Part shown: one piece after another, positions 23,301-34,826 of the stretch
How the letters are laid out: each line of letters starts with the position of its first letter
Numbering within the stretch: the first letter of the stretch is position 1
From: Manihot esculenta
Lineage: Eukaryota > Streptophyta > Magnoliopsida > Malpighiales > Euphorbiaceae
DNA length: 64,000 nt
Direction of reading: 5' to 3'
NCBI RefSeq assembly: GCF_001659605.2
Contig: NC_035176.2
Location: 21,453,890-21,517,889 of the forward strand
Notes under the pieces: model-generated
Told to the model about the DNA's origin: nothing
Databases searched by the model: none
What the model saw: the letters and a program-made list of their open reading frames with translations, nothing else
Made by a program: the position numbers and the translations under genes

Positions 23301-25016
23301 TAAACAAGTTTTATAAAGGTTTATGGGGTAGAAATGCATGTTTAGGTTATTTTGAGTTTATGGGTTTATGTTGAGTTTTTGAGCAATGTGGGCTGTTTAT
23401 GTATGTTTGATGTGTTGTAGTTGGGGTTTAGGATAGTTTGAAGCCCCTAGGAGCTTATGTATGTGTGTATGCATGTTGTAGAAGTGTTGTGTTTGAGTTG
23501 AATGGTTTGGGAGGTATTTGTGCATATAGGAGGCTGAGTTCTGCCCTTTGGAAGAACTCAGGTTAGGCAGCCGAAGGGACTTTCGGCCGCCGAACCTGCC
23601 TGTGGAGGCAAGCCTTTGGCTGCCGAACCCTGCTCCTGAAAGTGGACTTTCGGCTCTAGAAGGGAGTTTCGACCGCCGAAGGTGCCGCCGAACATGCATG
23701 AGTTTCGTCTCTGGAGAGAACCTTCGGCCGCCGAAAGTGCCGCCGAAGGTGCATGACTTTCGGCTCTGGAGGGACTTTCGGCCGCCGAACCTGCCGCCGA
23801 AAGTGCCCTATTCAGCCTTCCTTTGCATGATTTCTATGATTGTTTTAACGTGTTTTAGGGGATTTTTTGGGAGTATTTTAGAGTCATGTTCTTGTTTGTT
23901 TGGTCCCTCATTTGAGTCCACCTGTGTAGGTTCGAACTCGAGGAACCGAGGACCCCAGCAGTGAGATAGCTGCTTCAGAGTCTTGTCAGAGCTAGCCTAA
24001 GGTGAGCGGAATGACTGTTTATGTTTTAAAGCAAATATGAAAGTTTTAGCATGATTCACGCATCATGAATACCATGAGATATATTAGGTTGTTTGCATTA
24101 GAATTCACGAATATGTTGCATTGCATATTATGTTGTTGATGTGGATGAATATTGAATGATCCATTAGTCCTTGTATGATATGGTATGATATGATGATGAT
24201 ATGTTATGAAAGTCCAGGAAGACCCATTCTACGTCCCTGGCACTATGTAAGAGAAAGTCTAGGAAGACCCATTCTATGTCCCTCGCACATTGGAATGGTA
24301 TGATATGTTATGTAAGAGGAAGTCCAGGAAGACCCATTCTACGTCCCTGGCACTATTGGATATGTAGAGGACTATTGGTGACAAGTTCATCCTTAATGTG
24401 ATTTGTTTGTGTTGTGATGCATTTCATGGGAGCATGAACTTTAAATATAATGTTTTATTATTCTGCTCACTGGGCTCTAGTAGCTCACCCCACTCCCTTA
24501 ACCCCAGGTTTGCAGGTACGGGATAGACCAGGAGGTCAGCTAGAGTAAAGTCATGTTTGTGTAATAGCTAGCGGTGGACATGATAAATTATTGAAATGTA
24601 ATGTATTGTATAGTAATGTAATGAACATTATTGAACAGTTATGTAATGTAATGATGTTATTGAGGATTAGAGTTGTGCTTGATCCTAGTATGTTGTTAAT
24701 CCCTTTTTGGTTATATGATCTTTTAATGAAATGTTTTATGATGTTATGTAAACCAAACTTAAAATATGATATGTTACCCCATTGGAGCATTGATGAGGAC
24801 TCCAATGTGGGGTTGATGGCTATGCTTATGAGTTGTGCTTGCTCACGTTGAGTTTGGTAAATAAATGAGAAAAGTTCAAAATTTTTATGTGTGTATTGAT
24901 CATGTATGGGATTAAACAGGTGTACAGGTTGTATGTTAGGCTTGCTACGGGTCCCGGCGGCCTTAAGTCGATCTGGATCCTAGCGCCGGTGGCGGTCCGA
25001 TTTTCGGATCGTTACA
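20373..25016 (+). mobile_element. Solo LTR S1 (net 2331 bp) carrying solo LTR S2
   Basis: Begins TGTAATACCCGG, ends TTCGGATCGTTACA, flanked by CTTCT on both sides (20368-20372 and 25017-25021). It is split by S2 at 20923/23232. No internal element genes are present, so the element was lost by LTR-LTR recombination. In order: U3 hairpin array 1 (20548-20700), TATA-like tatttaag (20717), donor AG|GTAAGA (GT 23269), hairpin array 2 (23565-23805), acceptor-like tgtgtag (to 23929), 72-nt conserved block, donor AG|GTGAGC (GT 24002), 'gtccaggaagacccattctacg' tandem repeats (24210-24355), acceptor-like tttgcag (to 24515). Confidence 0.92.
20924..23231 (-). repeat. Solo LTR S2, 2308 bp, nested in S1
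   Basis: Complete minus-strand LTR (TGTAACGACC...CCGGGTATTACA in + orientation) with the 5-bp duplication TCCGA at 20919-20923 and 23232-23236. It carries the same parts as S1 in reverse: 'gtgccaggggcgtagaatgggcctcactggtctttc' repeats (21550-21712), hairpin arrays at 22115-22355 and 22905-23065, TATA near 22870. It landed in the leader of S1, 37 bp before the splice-donor-like site. Confidence 0.93.
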
Positions 25017-25021
25017 CTTCT

Positions 25022-25812
25022 AGGCAGCTGAAGAAGCATGAGTTGAATTATCCTACACATGACTTAGAGATGGCAGCTGTGATCTTTGCACTCAAGATGT
25101 GGAGGCATTACCTTTATGGGGTAAAGTGTGAGATCTTCACAGATCATAAAAGCTTGCAGTACATCTTGAGTCAGAGAGAGTTGGATCTGAGGCAGAGGAG
25201 ATGGGTAGAACTGCTTAGTGACTATGATTGCAAAATCCAGTACCATCCGAGTAAGGCAAATGTTGTGGCAGATGCCCTAAGCCGGAAATCACTTGGCAGT
25301 TTATCCCATATCACAGCAGAGAGGAGACCGGTGGTGAGGGAGTTCTAAAAGCTCATTAATGAAGGGCTGCAGTTGGAGTTGTCTGGTACAGGTGCTTTGA
25401 TAGCCCAGATGAGAGTGGCACCCGTGTTTTTGGAGCAGATGGCTCAAAAACAGCATGAGGACCCAGAGTTAGTGAAAATTGCCAGGACTGTTCAGTCAGG
25501 CAAGAATGAAGAGTTCAGATTTGACAATAAAGGGATCCTCCACTATGGGAGTATATTATGTGTACCAGATGACGTGGGTTTAAAATGAGACATTATGAGG
25601 GAAGCTCATAATGCCAGATACAATGTTCACCCTAGAGCCACCAAGATGTACCAAGATCTGAAGAGAGTTTATTGGTGGCTAGCTATGAAGAGAGAAGTGA
25701 CACAGTTCGTGTCTGCCTGCGAAGTATGTCAAAGGGTGAAGCTGGAACATCAGAAGCCGGCTGGAATGCTTAACCCACTGCTGATTCCAGAGTGGAATTG
25801 GGAGAATATAGC
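25022..25812 (+). pseudogene. Element B RNase H end to integrase start
   Basis: Continues B's polyprotein: [47 protein letters not shown] (catalytic Asp kept), then the spacer to integrase and the His/Cys zinc-binding motif (HNARYNVHPRATK...FVSACEVCQ). Stops are at 25346 (TAC to TAA) and 25586-25588 (GGA to TGA by comparison with E). It is cut after WENIA by element D; 25808-25812 (ATAGC) is the duplicated target. Confidence 0.9.
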
Positions 25813-26004
25813 TGTAACAGCCCGAAAACCGATACCCCTTTGTAACGGCCCAAACCGCTACCCCTTTGTAACGGCCCAAACCGCTACCGGCGCTAGGATC
25901 CAGATCTGCTTAAGGCCGCCGGGACCCGTAGCAAGCCAAACATACATCCTATTACCTGGTCAAATCCCATACATGATCAAAACATTAACATAAAAACTTA
26001 AACA
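25813..26004 (-). repeat. Element D 3' LTR, first piece
   Basis: Matches 40025-40194 but has the tip phrase 'tgtaacggcccaaaccgctacc' duplicated (25841-25866 and 25867-25890). It is cut at 26005 by the start of C. About 1.68 kb of this LTR (equivalent to 40195-41875) is absent between C and E. Confidence 0.9.
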
Positions 26005-28269
26005 TGTAACGACCCCAAAATGGACCGTCACCGGCGCTAGGATTCAGGTCGGCTTAAGGCCGCCAGAACCCGTAGCAAGCCTGCTATACTCTCTGTGTAC
26101 CTGTAAATCTCATACATGATCATACATTTTCTGTGAAAATAAAACTCATTTCTGAACCAAGGCTTAACCTGTGCATGCACTATCTCTGTACTCTGTACTC
26201 TGTACTTTGTACTCTGTACCCCTGACTAGAGCTTGCTCTAGATGGGTTAACTCATACCTGTTAAGCCTGGTTTTTCACATACTCTGTAAAACATATACAT
26301 ATACAGATCACGTACCCAATACAAGATTTACAACACAAAATACCTAAGTCAAGCACAACTGTAAACACAACTAGTACATCTCTTGAACATTACATGTCCA
26401 CTCTAAGCTATTACAAAACTCTTCTCTCTTCCTGTACTCTGCTCTGGATTTCCCCTGTACACTGTACACTGAACCTGCAAGACTGGGGTTAAGGGAGTGG
26501 GATGAGCTCTATAGCCCAGTGAGTAGAACAGTAAAATAAGTCATTAAAACATGATCTTATGGAATGCATCATAACACAGACAAACCACACCAAAGGTAAA
26601 CCTGTCACCAAATAGTCCCAGTATCTCATACCAGGGCGTAGTCAAAGGCTCCTGGATTTCCTGTCTCATATATGTATATGTGTATATAACACCTGTACTT
26701 ACCATTGCCAGGGCGTAGTCAAAGGCTCCTGGACTTTACTATACCTGCCAGGGCGTAGTCAGAGGCTCCTGGACTTCTATACCTGCCAGGGCGTAGTCAA
26801 AGGCTCCTGGACTTCTCTCAGTGACTATTGGATCATTCAGCATTCACCCACACCAACAAATAACGATGCAATGCAACATATTCGTGGAGTCTAATGCAAT
26901 CAACCTACGGCACAACCATGATGCATGAAACATGCTAAAAACATTCCATTGCTCAATTAAAAGAATTAAGTTTAGTTCTACTCACCTCTGGCTATCTGGA
27001 CTGACTCTGCAGGCTCTGTAAACTCTGGAGCAGGACTCACTGCTGCTCTCTCTGGTTCCTCTGGTCTGTGCCTACACAGATGGACTCAAATGAGGGACCA
27101 AACTAGTTGATGAATAACTCTAATAAACTCCCCAAGAATCCCCTTAAACTCACTCAAACATCCATGCATAGCATGCAAAGGAAGGCTGGACAGAACACTT
27201 TCAGCGGCAGGTTCGGTGGCCGAAAGTCCTCTCCAGAGACGAAACTCATGCACCTTCATTGGCCGAAGCTCTACTTTCGGCAGCCGAACCCTTTCGGGGG
27301 CAAGTTTCAGGGGCTGAAAGGCACTCCAAAGACGAAAGTCTCTAACCTTCGGCAGTACCTTCGGCGGCCGAACCTCCCCTCCAGAGCCGAAAGTCCAAAA
27401 AGCTCGGGGGCAAGCTTGGGCAGCCGAAGCTACCTCCTCATGGGTTCGGCGGCCGAATGTACCTTCGGCTGCCGAACCTGAGTTCATCAGCAAGGCAGAA
27501 CCTTGCTCTGCCTCTCGCCAAAATGCACCAAACTCTCCCAAACTCAACCACCTCACTTCCTTAACATGCATACACCTAAGCATATGCTCAAAGGGGTCAA
27601 AACCTATCTAAAAACCCCAACAACACAAAACATAAAACACATATACAAGCTTTCTCACAAAAAGATCACAAAACCTCTCTTTTACCCTATTCATGCAACT
27701 CTCTCCCTAAAACCTCATAAAACCTTCAGAAAACATAAAAACAAGCTCAGGATCTTCACTTACCTCTTGAAACCAAGAAGATGAACGATCCTAACGTGGA
27801 GTTTTGGAGCAACTCTCCTTCAAACTCTCCAACATGCACAACTTTGTGTTTTTAGCTCAAAACCTTCAAAATCCATAAAAACTCAATCAAACCTTTGCAT
27901 GATTTGATGAAAATATGAAGAAAACTCAAAAAGGACAGGGTCTCACCTCAGAAAGTGAAAGAAACGGCAAAGCTTATCCTTTCAACCGACTGAGGGCCTT
28001 TTATAGGTGGCTGGCCAGACCACCTTCGGCGCCACACGTGAAACCGAAAGCCATGCATGTTCGGCGGCCGAATGTCACCTTCGGCGGCCGAACCTGGCTT
28101 TTCTGCCTTGGTTCTTTTCTTTCAAACACTTAGTTCCATTTACCTTTAAAATATTAAAACAGACTATATTACTTTAGAAAACCATCAATCTTACCCTTCT
28201 AAAGATTCCGACATCCTAAATTCCACCGGAAAGTAGAATTCCGATATCGGACTCTAGCCGGGTATTACA
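26005..28269 (-). repeat. Element C 3' LTR, 2265 bp
   Basis: Ends TGTAACGACC...CCGGGTATTACA. Contains a 'ctctgtactctgtac' simple repeat (26186-26220), four 'ccagggcgtagtcaaaggctcctgga' repeats (26630-26815), hairpin arrays (27195-27480 and 28020-28100), a donor-like site near 27765 and a TATA box (rc of TTTATA at 28000-28005). Confidence 0.92.
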
Positions 28270-28285
28270 TTCTCCCCCCCTTAAG
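28270..28285 (-). promoter_or_regulatory. Polypurine tract of element C
   Basis: Minus strand CTTAAGGGGGGGAGAA next to the LTR start. Confidence 0.85.
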
Positions 28286-28349
28286 AACATTTGTCCTCGA
28301 ATGTTTCGCAAATACACAAATAAACACATAAACAGGAGGAAAACGAACC

Positions 28350-31300
28350 TCAAAACAGATATGGATACTGCTGGAGCATAGACTCCCGCGTCTCCCACGT
28401 ACACTCTTCTAGATTATGATGGTTCCACAGGACTTTCACCATCGGAATCTCCTTGTTTCTTAGCTGTCTGATCTGTGTGTCCAAAATCCGTACTGGCTGC
28501 TCTACATAAGTGAGATCTCTAAGAATCTCCACTTCAGGCTCACTCAGAACGTGATTCGGATCTGACACATACTGCCGTAGCATAGAAACATGAAATACCG
28601 GGTGAATTCTCTCCATCGAAGCAGGTAAATCTAGCTTATACGACACATTTCCGATCCTCTGCAAAATCTCAAAGGGTCCAATGTATCGTGGAGCTAATTT
28701 ACCCTTTCTTCCAAAACGAACCACTCCTTTCATTGGAGACACCTTTAGCAAAACCATACTACCCTCCTGAAACGCTATCTGCTTTCTGCGTACATCTGCA
28801 TAGCTTTTCTGCCTGCTCTGAGCAGTTTGAATCCTCTCTCTGATCACGGGCACCACTCTACTGGTAATCTCTACTAACTCTGGCCCTACAAGAGCCTTCT
28901 CTCCTACCTCTTCCCAGCAAACAGGTGATCTGCACTTCCTCCCATACAATGCTTCATAAGGAGCCATCCCTATGCTAGCATGATGGTTGTTATTGTAGGC
29001 AAACTCCACCAGAGGGAGATGCTGCCTCCAAGAACCGCCAAAGTCTAACACACACATTCAGAGCATATCCTATATGGTCTGGATGGTCCTCTCTGACTGT
29101 CCATCAGTCTGCGGATGGAAAGCAGTGCTAAAATCCAACCTCGTGCCCATCGCACTCTGCAGACTCCGCCAAAATCTGGAGGTGAACTGATGTCCTCTGT
29201 CTGACACTATAGATACTGGAACTCCATGCAATCTCACTATCTCATCTAGATATACCTGTGCCAACTTATCCACAGCATAGTTACTCCTAACTGGAATGAA
29301 ATGAGCAGATTTCGTGAGTCTGTCCACAATCACCCATATAGAGTCTATTTTGTTGGATGCTGCCGGTAAGCCCACTACAAAATCCATAGCTATGTTCTCC
29401 CATTTCCATTCTGGAATCGGCAGTGGGTTAAGCATTCCAGCCGGCTTCTGATGTTCTAGTTTCACCCTCTGACAAACCTCACAGGCTGTCACAAACTGCA
29501 TTACCTCTTTCTTCATGGCTGGCCACCAATATACCCTCTTCAGATCCTGATACATCTTGGTGGCTCCTGGGTGAACACTATACCTCGCATTATGAGCTTC
29601 CCTCATAATGTCTTCCTTCAGACTGTTAACATATGGTACACAAAGTCGACTCCCATAGCGAAGGATCCCTTTACTGTCAAATCTAAACTCTACACTGTTG
29701 CCTGACTGAATAGTCCTGGCAATTTTCATCAACTCTGGGTCCTCGTGCTGTTTCTGAGCTATCTGCTCTAGAAACACTGGTGTCACTCTCATCTGTGCGA
29801 GCAATGCACCCATACCAGACAACTCTAGTTGTAACCCTTCATCAATGAGCTTATAAAGCTCCATCACTACTGGTCTCTGCTCTGCTGCTATATGGGATAA
29901 ACTGCCTATCCTCAAATTCAGTTCTCTCTGGCTCAAGATGTACTGTAAACTCTTGTGATCAGTGAAGATCTCGCATTTAACCCCATAGAGGTAATACCTC
30001 CATATCTTGAGTGCAAAGATAACTGCTGCCATCTCTAGGTCATGGGTGGGGTAATTCAACTCGTGCTTCTTTAACTGTCTAGACGCATAAGCAAGCACCC
30101 TATCACTCTGCATCAAAACACAACCCAATCCCACTCGAGATGCATCACAGAACACTGTGAAATCCTCATGACTAACAGGCAGAGCTAACACTGGGGCTGA
30201 AGTCAATCTCCTCTTGAGCTCCTCAAAGCTCTCTTCGCACTAGTCTGACCAGACAAACCTCTGGTTCTTCTGAGTCAGTTTGGTCATAGGAGCAGCTATC
30301 TTCGAGAAGTTCTGGACGAACCTCCTGTAGTAACCTACCAGTCCCAGAAAACTTTTAATCTCAGTCACTGTCGTGGGTCTGGGCCAGTTAGCTACAGCCT
30401 CTATCTTCTTGGGGTCTACCTCAACCCCTTCTGCTGATACCACGTGGCCCAAGAAGGAAATGCTCCTCAACCAAAACTCACACTTAGAGAACTTGGCATA
30501 CAAACCATGCTCTCTCAGTGTCTGCAAAATTATCCTCAGATGCTGGGCATGCTCCTCTGCATCTCTGGAATACACTAAAATGTCATCGATAAAAACAATA
30601 ACAAAGTGATCTAGATACTCGCTGAAAACTCTGTTCATGAGATCCATGAATGTTGCAGGGGCGTTAGTCAACCCGAACGGCATCACTAAGAACTCATAAT
30701 GCCCATATATGGTCCTGAAAGCTGTCTTTGGCACATCTGCCTCTATGACTCTCAACTGATGATACCCGAATCGCAGATCTATTTTAGAGAAACAACCTGC
30801 TCCAGCTAGCTGGTCGAATAGATCATCAATCCTAGGTAAAGGATACCTATTCTTGGTAGTGACCTTATTCAACTGTCTGTAGTCAATACAAAGTCTGAGG
30901 GATCCATCCTTCTTTCTGACAAAGAGCACTGGAGTACCCTAAGGTGAGGTACTAGGGCGGATGAAACCCTTATCTACCAATTCCTACAACTGCTTTTTCA
31001 ACTCTTGTAATTCTGTTGGCGCCATCCTGTAGGGAGGAATAGAGATAGGTCTGGTATCAGGCAGCAATTCTATCTCAAACTCTATCTCCCTACCAGGCGG
31101 TAGTCCTGGAAGTTCATTTGGGAATATATCTGGAAATTCTCGAACTACTGGTACTGTGGCTGGTTCCCTAACCTGACTATCTAGCTCTCTCACATGAGCT
31201 AGAAACCCCTGACAACCCCTCCTAAGCAATCGACGAGCCTGAAGGGCTAAAATCAAACCTCTGGGTGTACCCCTCCTGTCTCCTCTGAAGACACACTCTG

Positions 31301-31689
31301 ACCCATCCTGATCTCTGAGACTAACTACCTTCTCTCTATAGTCCAAAGTCGCACCATACACAGATAACCAATCCATCCCTAGAATGACATCAAAATCTGT
31401 CAAGTCTAGAACCACAAGGTCAGCTGGAAGGTATCTACCCTCTATGAACACTGGACTGAAACGACAGACTGACGCTGCCACTGATGGGTCACACTTGGGT
31501 CCACTGACCCAGAGAGGATACTCTAACTCAGAAATCATCAAACCCAACCTCTCTATGGCTCTCGAAGCAACAAAGGAATGAGAAGCACCGGGGTCCATCA
31601 AAGCATACACATCAGAACACCCTATGATGAGATTACCTGACACCACTGTGTTCGACGTGTTAGCCTCCTCCTGTGTCACAGTGAAAATC
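28350..31689 (-). pseudogene. Element C protease to chromodomain
   Basis: Frames 30984-32219, 30240-30929, 29070-30206 and 28350-29057 together give protease ([15 protein letters not shown]), RT ([28 protein letters not shown]), RNase H ([11 protein letters not shown]), integrase ([37 protein letters not shown]) and chromodomain tail. Breaks: TAG 30240-30242 (CAG in A), stops near 30948 and 30984, TAG and TGA near 29063 and 29058. An in-frame loss of about 34 residues near 29915 joins SQRELNLR to IGSLSH and removes the RNase H end with its conserved ADALSR motif. Confidence 0.9.
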
Positions 31690-32870
31690 CGTGCTGGGGC
31701 TACTGGATTTCCACCTCGGGAACCTGCTGCTGAAGTAGAGGCTACCCCTCTCCCTCTACCTCTGCCACTACTCTGAGGCATGGCTGGAGTCGCTGGCTGT
31801 ACTACACTGCCTGAACTCATCTGCTGGGATGGTGCAAAAGTCACCTGAGGACACTCCCGAGCAAAATGCCCTTCTTGTCCACATCTAAAGCAGGCTGAAG
31901 ATCCCAACTGACAAGCTCCCCTGTGTGGTCTCCCACATCTCCTACACACTGGACTGCTTGCGCCAGAGCTTGAGCCACTACCTATTCCCAGACCAGACTT
32001 GACTTTATTCCAGAACTTACTCTTTGTTCCTTTTGCTCTATCCCATCTCTTGCTACCTGAAACTGCTGCACTGGGGGCCTTAGAACCCGAAGCCTGTGCC
32101 TTTGACTGTCTCTGAATATTGGCACTTGCTTCCATTTTCCTGGCTGCGTCCACTATAGAGTGGAAACTCTCCTTTTCTGCTGGAAGAATCAAGGAAGAAT
32201 ACCTAGGATGCAATCTCATAGTGTATCTCCTTGCCTTCTTCTGATCAGTATCATAGGCTTAACCCATATACTGAAGCAAATCCATGAACTTATCTGTAAA
32301 CTCATCAACACTCATCTCATCTGTCTATCTCAACTGCTCAAATTCTATGACTTTCATCTCCCTGGAACTATCAAGAAAAGCCCACCCTGCAAACTCATTA
32401 GCGAACTCTCCCCACGACATACTATCAATCCTGGGCTCCATATAGTTCTTGAACCATTCTCTGGCTTTCTTACATTTCAGTGTAAACCCTGCCATCTCAA
32501 TGGCTCTACTATCATCAGCTCCCAGTTCACTGGTTATCATTCTAACTGATCTGAGGTATTCAAATGGATCATCTCCCGTGTTGTATTTAGGAGCATCCAA
32601 TTTCAGGTACTCGGTCATTTGCACTTTCCCTCCAGATGAGCTAGGTTGATGTCTGTCAACAACAGGGGCTACTGGTTCTGGTGGTGGTGATACTGGGTCA
32701 TTTAGCTCTGGGTGTGCTGCACTTGGATGGGTAGGGGAAGGTGGATACATAGGATATGGTGGGTAATAATGAGGATAAGGCATGTAGGGCATGTAAGTAG
32801 CATATGGCACAAAGCTATAGTACTCCGACATACCTTCCATCGGATACCCTGGGTCCTGAGGAAAGAATGG
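31690..32870 (-). pseudogene. Element C gag, N-terminus missing
   Basis: Capsid (MTEYLKLDAPKYNTGDDPFE to FEQLR), stop TAG at 32325-32327 (CAG in B), a TAA near 32260, then zinc knuckles (CRRCGRPHRGAC and CFRCGQEGHFAREC) and the Gly/Arg linker. The Pro/Tyr-rich N-part runs to [14 protein letters not shown] and is fused at about 32871 to opposite-strand pol of E. The open frame continues a little into E by chance. Confidence 0.88.
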
Positions 32871-32875
32871 TGGGT

Positions 32876-34721
32876 GATTGCTTATGCTTCTAGGCAGCTG
32901 AAGAAGCATGAGTTGAATTACCCCACGCATGACCTAGAGATGGTAGCAATAATCTTTGCACTCAAGATGTGGAGGCACTACCTCTATGGGGTAAAATGTG
33001 AGATCTTTACAGATCATAAGAGCCTGCAGTACATCCTGAGTCAAAGAGATTTGAACTTGAGACAGAGGAGATGGGTAGAGCTGCTGAGTGACTATGATTG
33101 CAAGATTCAGTATCATCCGGGAAAGGCGAATGTCGTGGCAGACGCCCTAAGCCGGAAGTCACTAGGCAGTCTATCCCACATCACGGCAGAGAGGAGACCA
33201 GTGGTGAAGGAGTTTTACAAGCTCATTGATGAAGGTCTCCAGTTGGAGTTGTCTGGTACAGGTGCTTTAGTGGCCCTGATGAGAGTGGCACCCGTGTTTC
33301 TGGAGCAGGTGGCTCAGAAACAGCATGAGGACCCAGAGTTAGTGAAGATTGCCAGGACTGTGCAGTCAGGCAAAGATAGTGAGTTCAGATTTGACAGTAA
33401 GGGGATCCTCCGCTGTGGGAGTCGACTTTGTGTACCAGATGACATAGGGCTAAAAGGAGACATTATGAGAGAGGCTCATAATGCAAGATACAGCGTTCAC
33501 CCCGGAGCCACCAAGATGTATCAAGATTTGAAGAAGGTTTATTGGTGGCTAGCTATGAAGAAAGAAGTGGCACAGTTTGTATCAGCCTGTGAAGTGTGTC
33601 AAAGGGTGAAGCTGGAACATCAGAAGCCGGCTGGAATGCTTAACCCGCTACCTATTCCAGAATGGAAATCGGAGAATATAGCTATGGACTTCGTAGTGGG
33701 GTTACCGGCGGCGTCCAACAGATTGGACTCCATATGGGTGATTGTGGACAGACTCACCAAATCTGCTCACTTCATCCCTGTCAGGAGTGGCTACTCTGTG
33801 GACAAGTTGGCGCAGGTATATGTGGATGAGATCGTCAGGCTGCATGGGGTTCCTTTTTCAATAGTGTCTGATAGAGGGCCCCAGTTCACCTCCAGGTTTT
33901 GGCGAAGTCTGCAGAATGCCATGGGTACCAGGTTGGATTTCAGTACTGCCTTCCACCCCTAGACGGACGGACAGTCCGAAAGGACCATCCAGACTATCGA
34001 GGATATGCTTAGAATGTGTGTGCTGGACTTTGGCGGTTCTTGGAGGCAGCATCTACCTTTGGTGGACTTTGCCTACAATAACAGCCATCATGCTAGCATC
34101 GGGATGGCTCCATATGAAGCTTTGTACGGAAGGAAGTGCAGGTCACCTGTTTGCTGGGAGGAAGTTGGAGAGAAGGCCTTGGCAGGGCCCGAGCTAGTGG
34201 AGATCACCAGCAGGGTGGTACCCATAATCAGAGAGAGAATCAAGACTGCTGCAAGCAGACAGAAGAGTTATGCAGACATTCGCAGAAGACAAGTAGAGTT
34301 TCAGGAGGGAGATCTGGTATTGCTCAAGGTGTCTCCAATGAAAGGAGTGGTTCGTTTTGGGAAGAAAGGTAAACTAGCCCCATGATACATCGGACCCTTT
34401 GAGATCTTGCAGAAGATTGGGAATGTGTCGTACAAGCTAGATTTTCCTGCTTCAATGGCGAGAATCCATCCGGTTTTCCATGTTTCAATGTTGAGGAAGT
34501 TTGTGTCAGATCCGAGCAACGTTCTTAGTGAGCCTAATGTGGAGATCCAAGAGGATCTCACCTATGTTGAGCAGCCAGTGCGGATCATTGACACCCAGAT
34601 CAGAAAGCTAAGAAACAAGGAAATCCCGATGGTGAAAGTCCTATGGAACCACCACAATTTGGAAGAATGCACTTGGGAGACACGGGAGTCCATGCTCCAG
34701 CAATACCCTTATCTTTTCTAA
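32876..34721 (+). pseudogene. Element E RNase H, integrase and chromodomain
   Basis: Starts within [17 protein letters not shown]. It keeps the RNase H motifs ([20 protein letters not shown]), the integrase zinc-binding motif ([13 protein letters not shown]...CEVCQ), and the catalytic D, D, E in [17 protein letters not shown] and TDGQSERT. The last of these follows TAG 33960-33962 (CAG in A and B). A TGA at 34383-34385 replaces a codon that is CGA in C. The tail ends in the chromodomain block (VKVLWNHHNLEECTWE) and YPYLF at 34721. The opening frame from 32712 is C sequence read backwards and is not part of the gene. Confidence 0.9.
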
Positions 34722-34826
34722 GGTTAGTTCTTGTATGTTTCATGTGTGTTATGTGTAGGTTGTGATGACTCTATGCATGTGCTAGTTGAGGAACATTCGG
34801 GGACGAATGTTCTTAAGGGGGGAGAA

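Larger units (their letters stand above)
26005..32870 (-). mobile_element. Element C: chromovirus lacking its 5' end
   Basis: Full 3' LTR (26005-28269), polypurine tract, pol and most of gag on the minus strand. The sequence stops inside the Pro-rich N-part of gag at about 32870 and switches to the plus-strand element E. The 5' LTR, primer-binding site and gag start are gone. The LTR sequence is clearly diverged from A, B and E, so C belongs to a separate subfamily. Confidence 0.9.

Noticed and set aside
32712..32880. N-terminal extension of the frame that runs into element E pol
   Set aside because: It is the antisense of element C gag read through the fusion point; it has no coding history.
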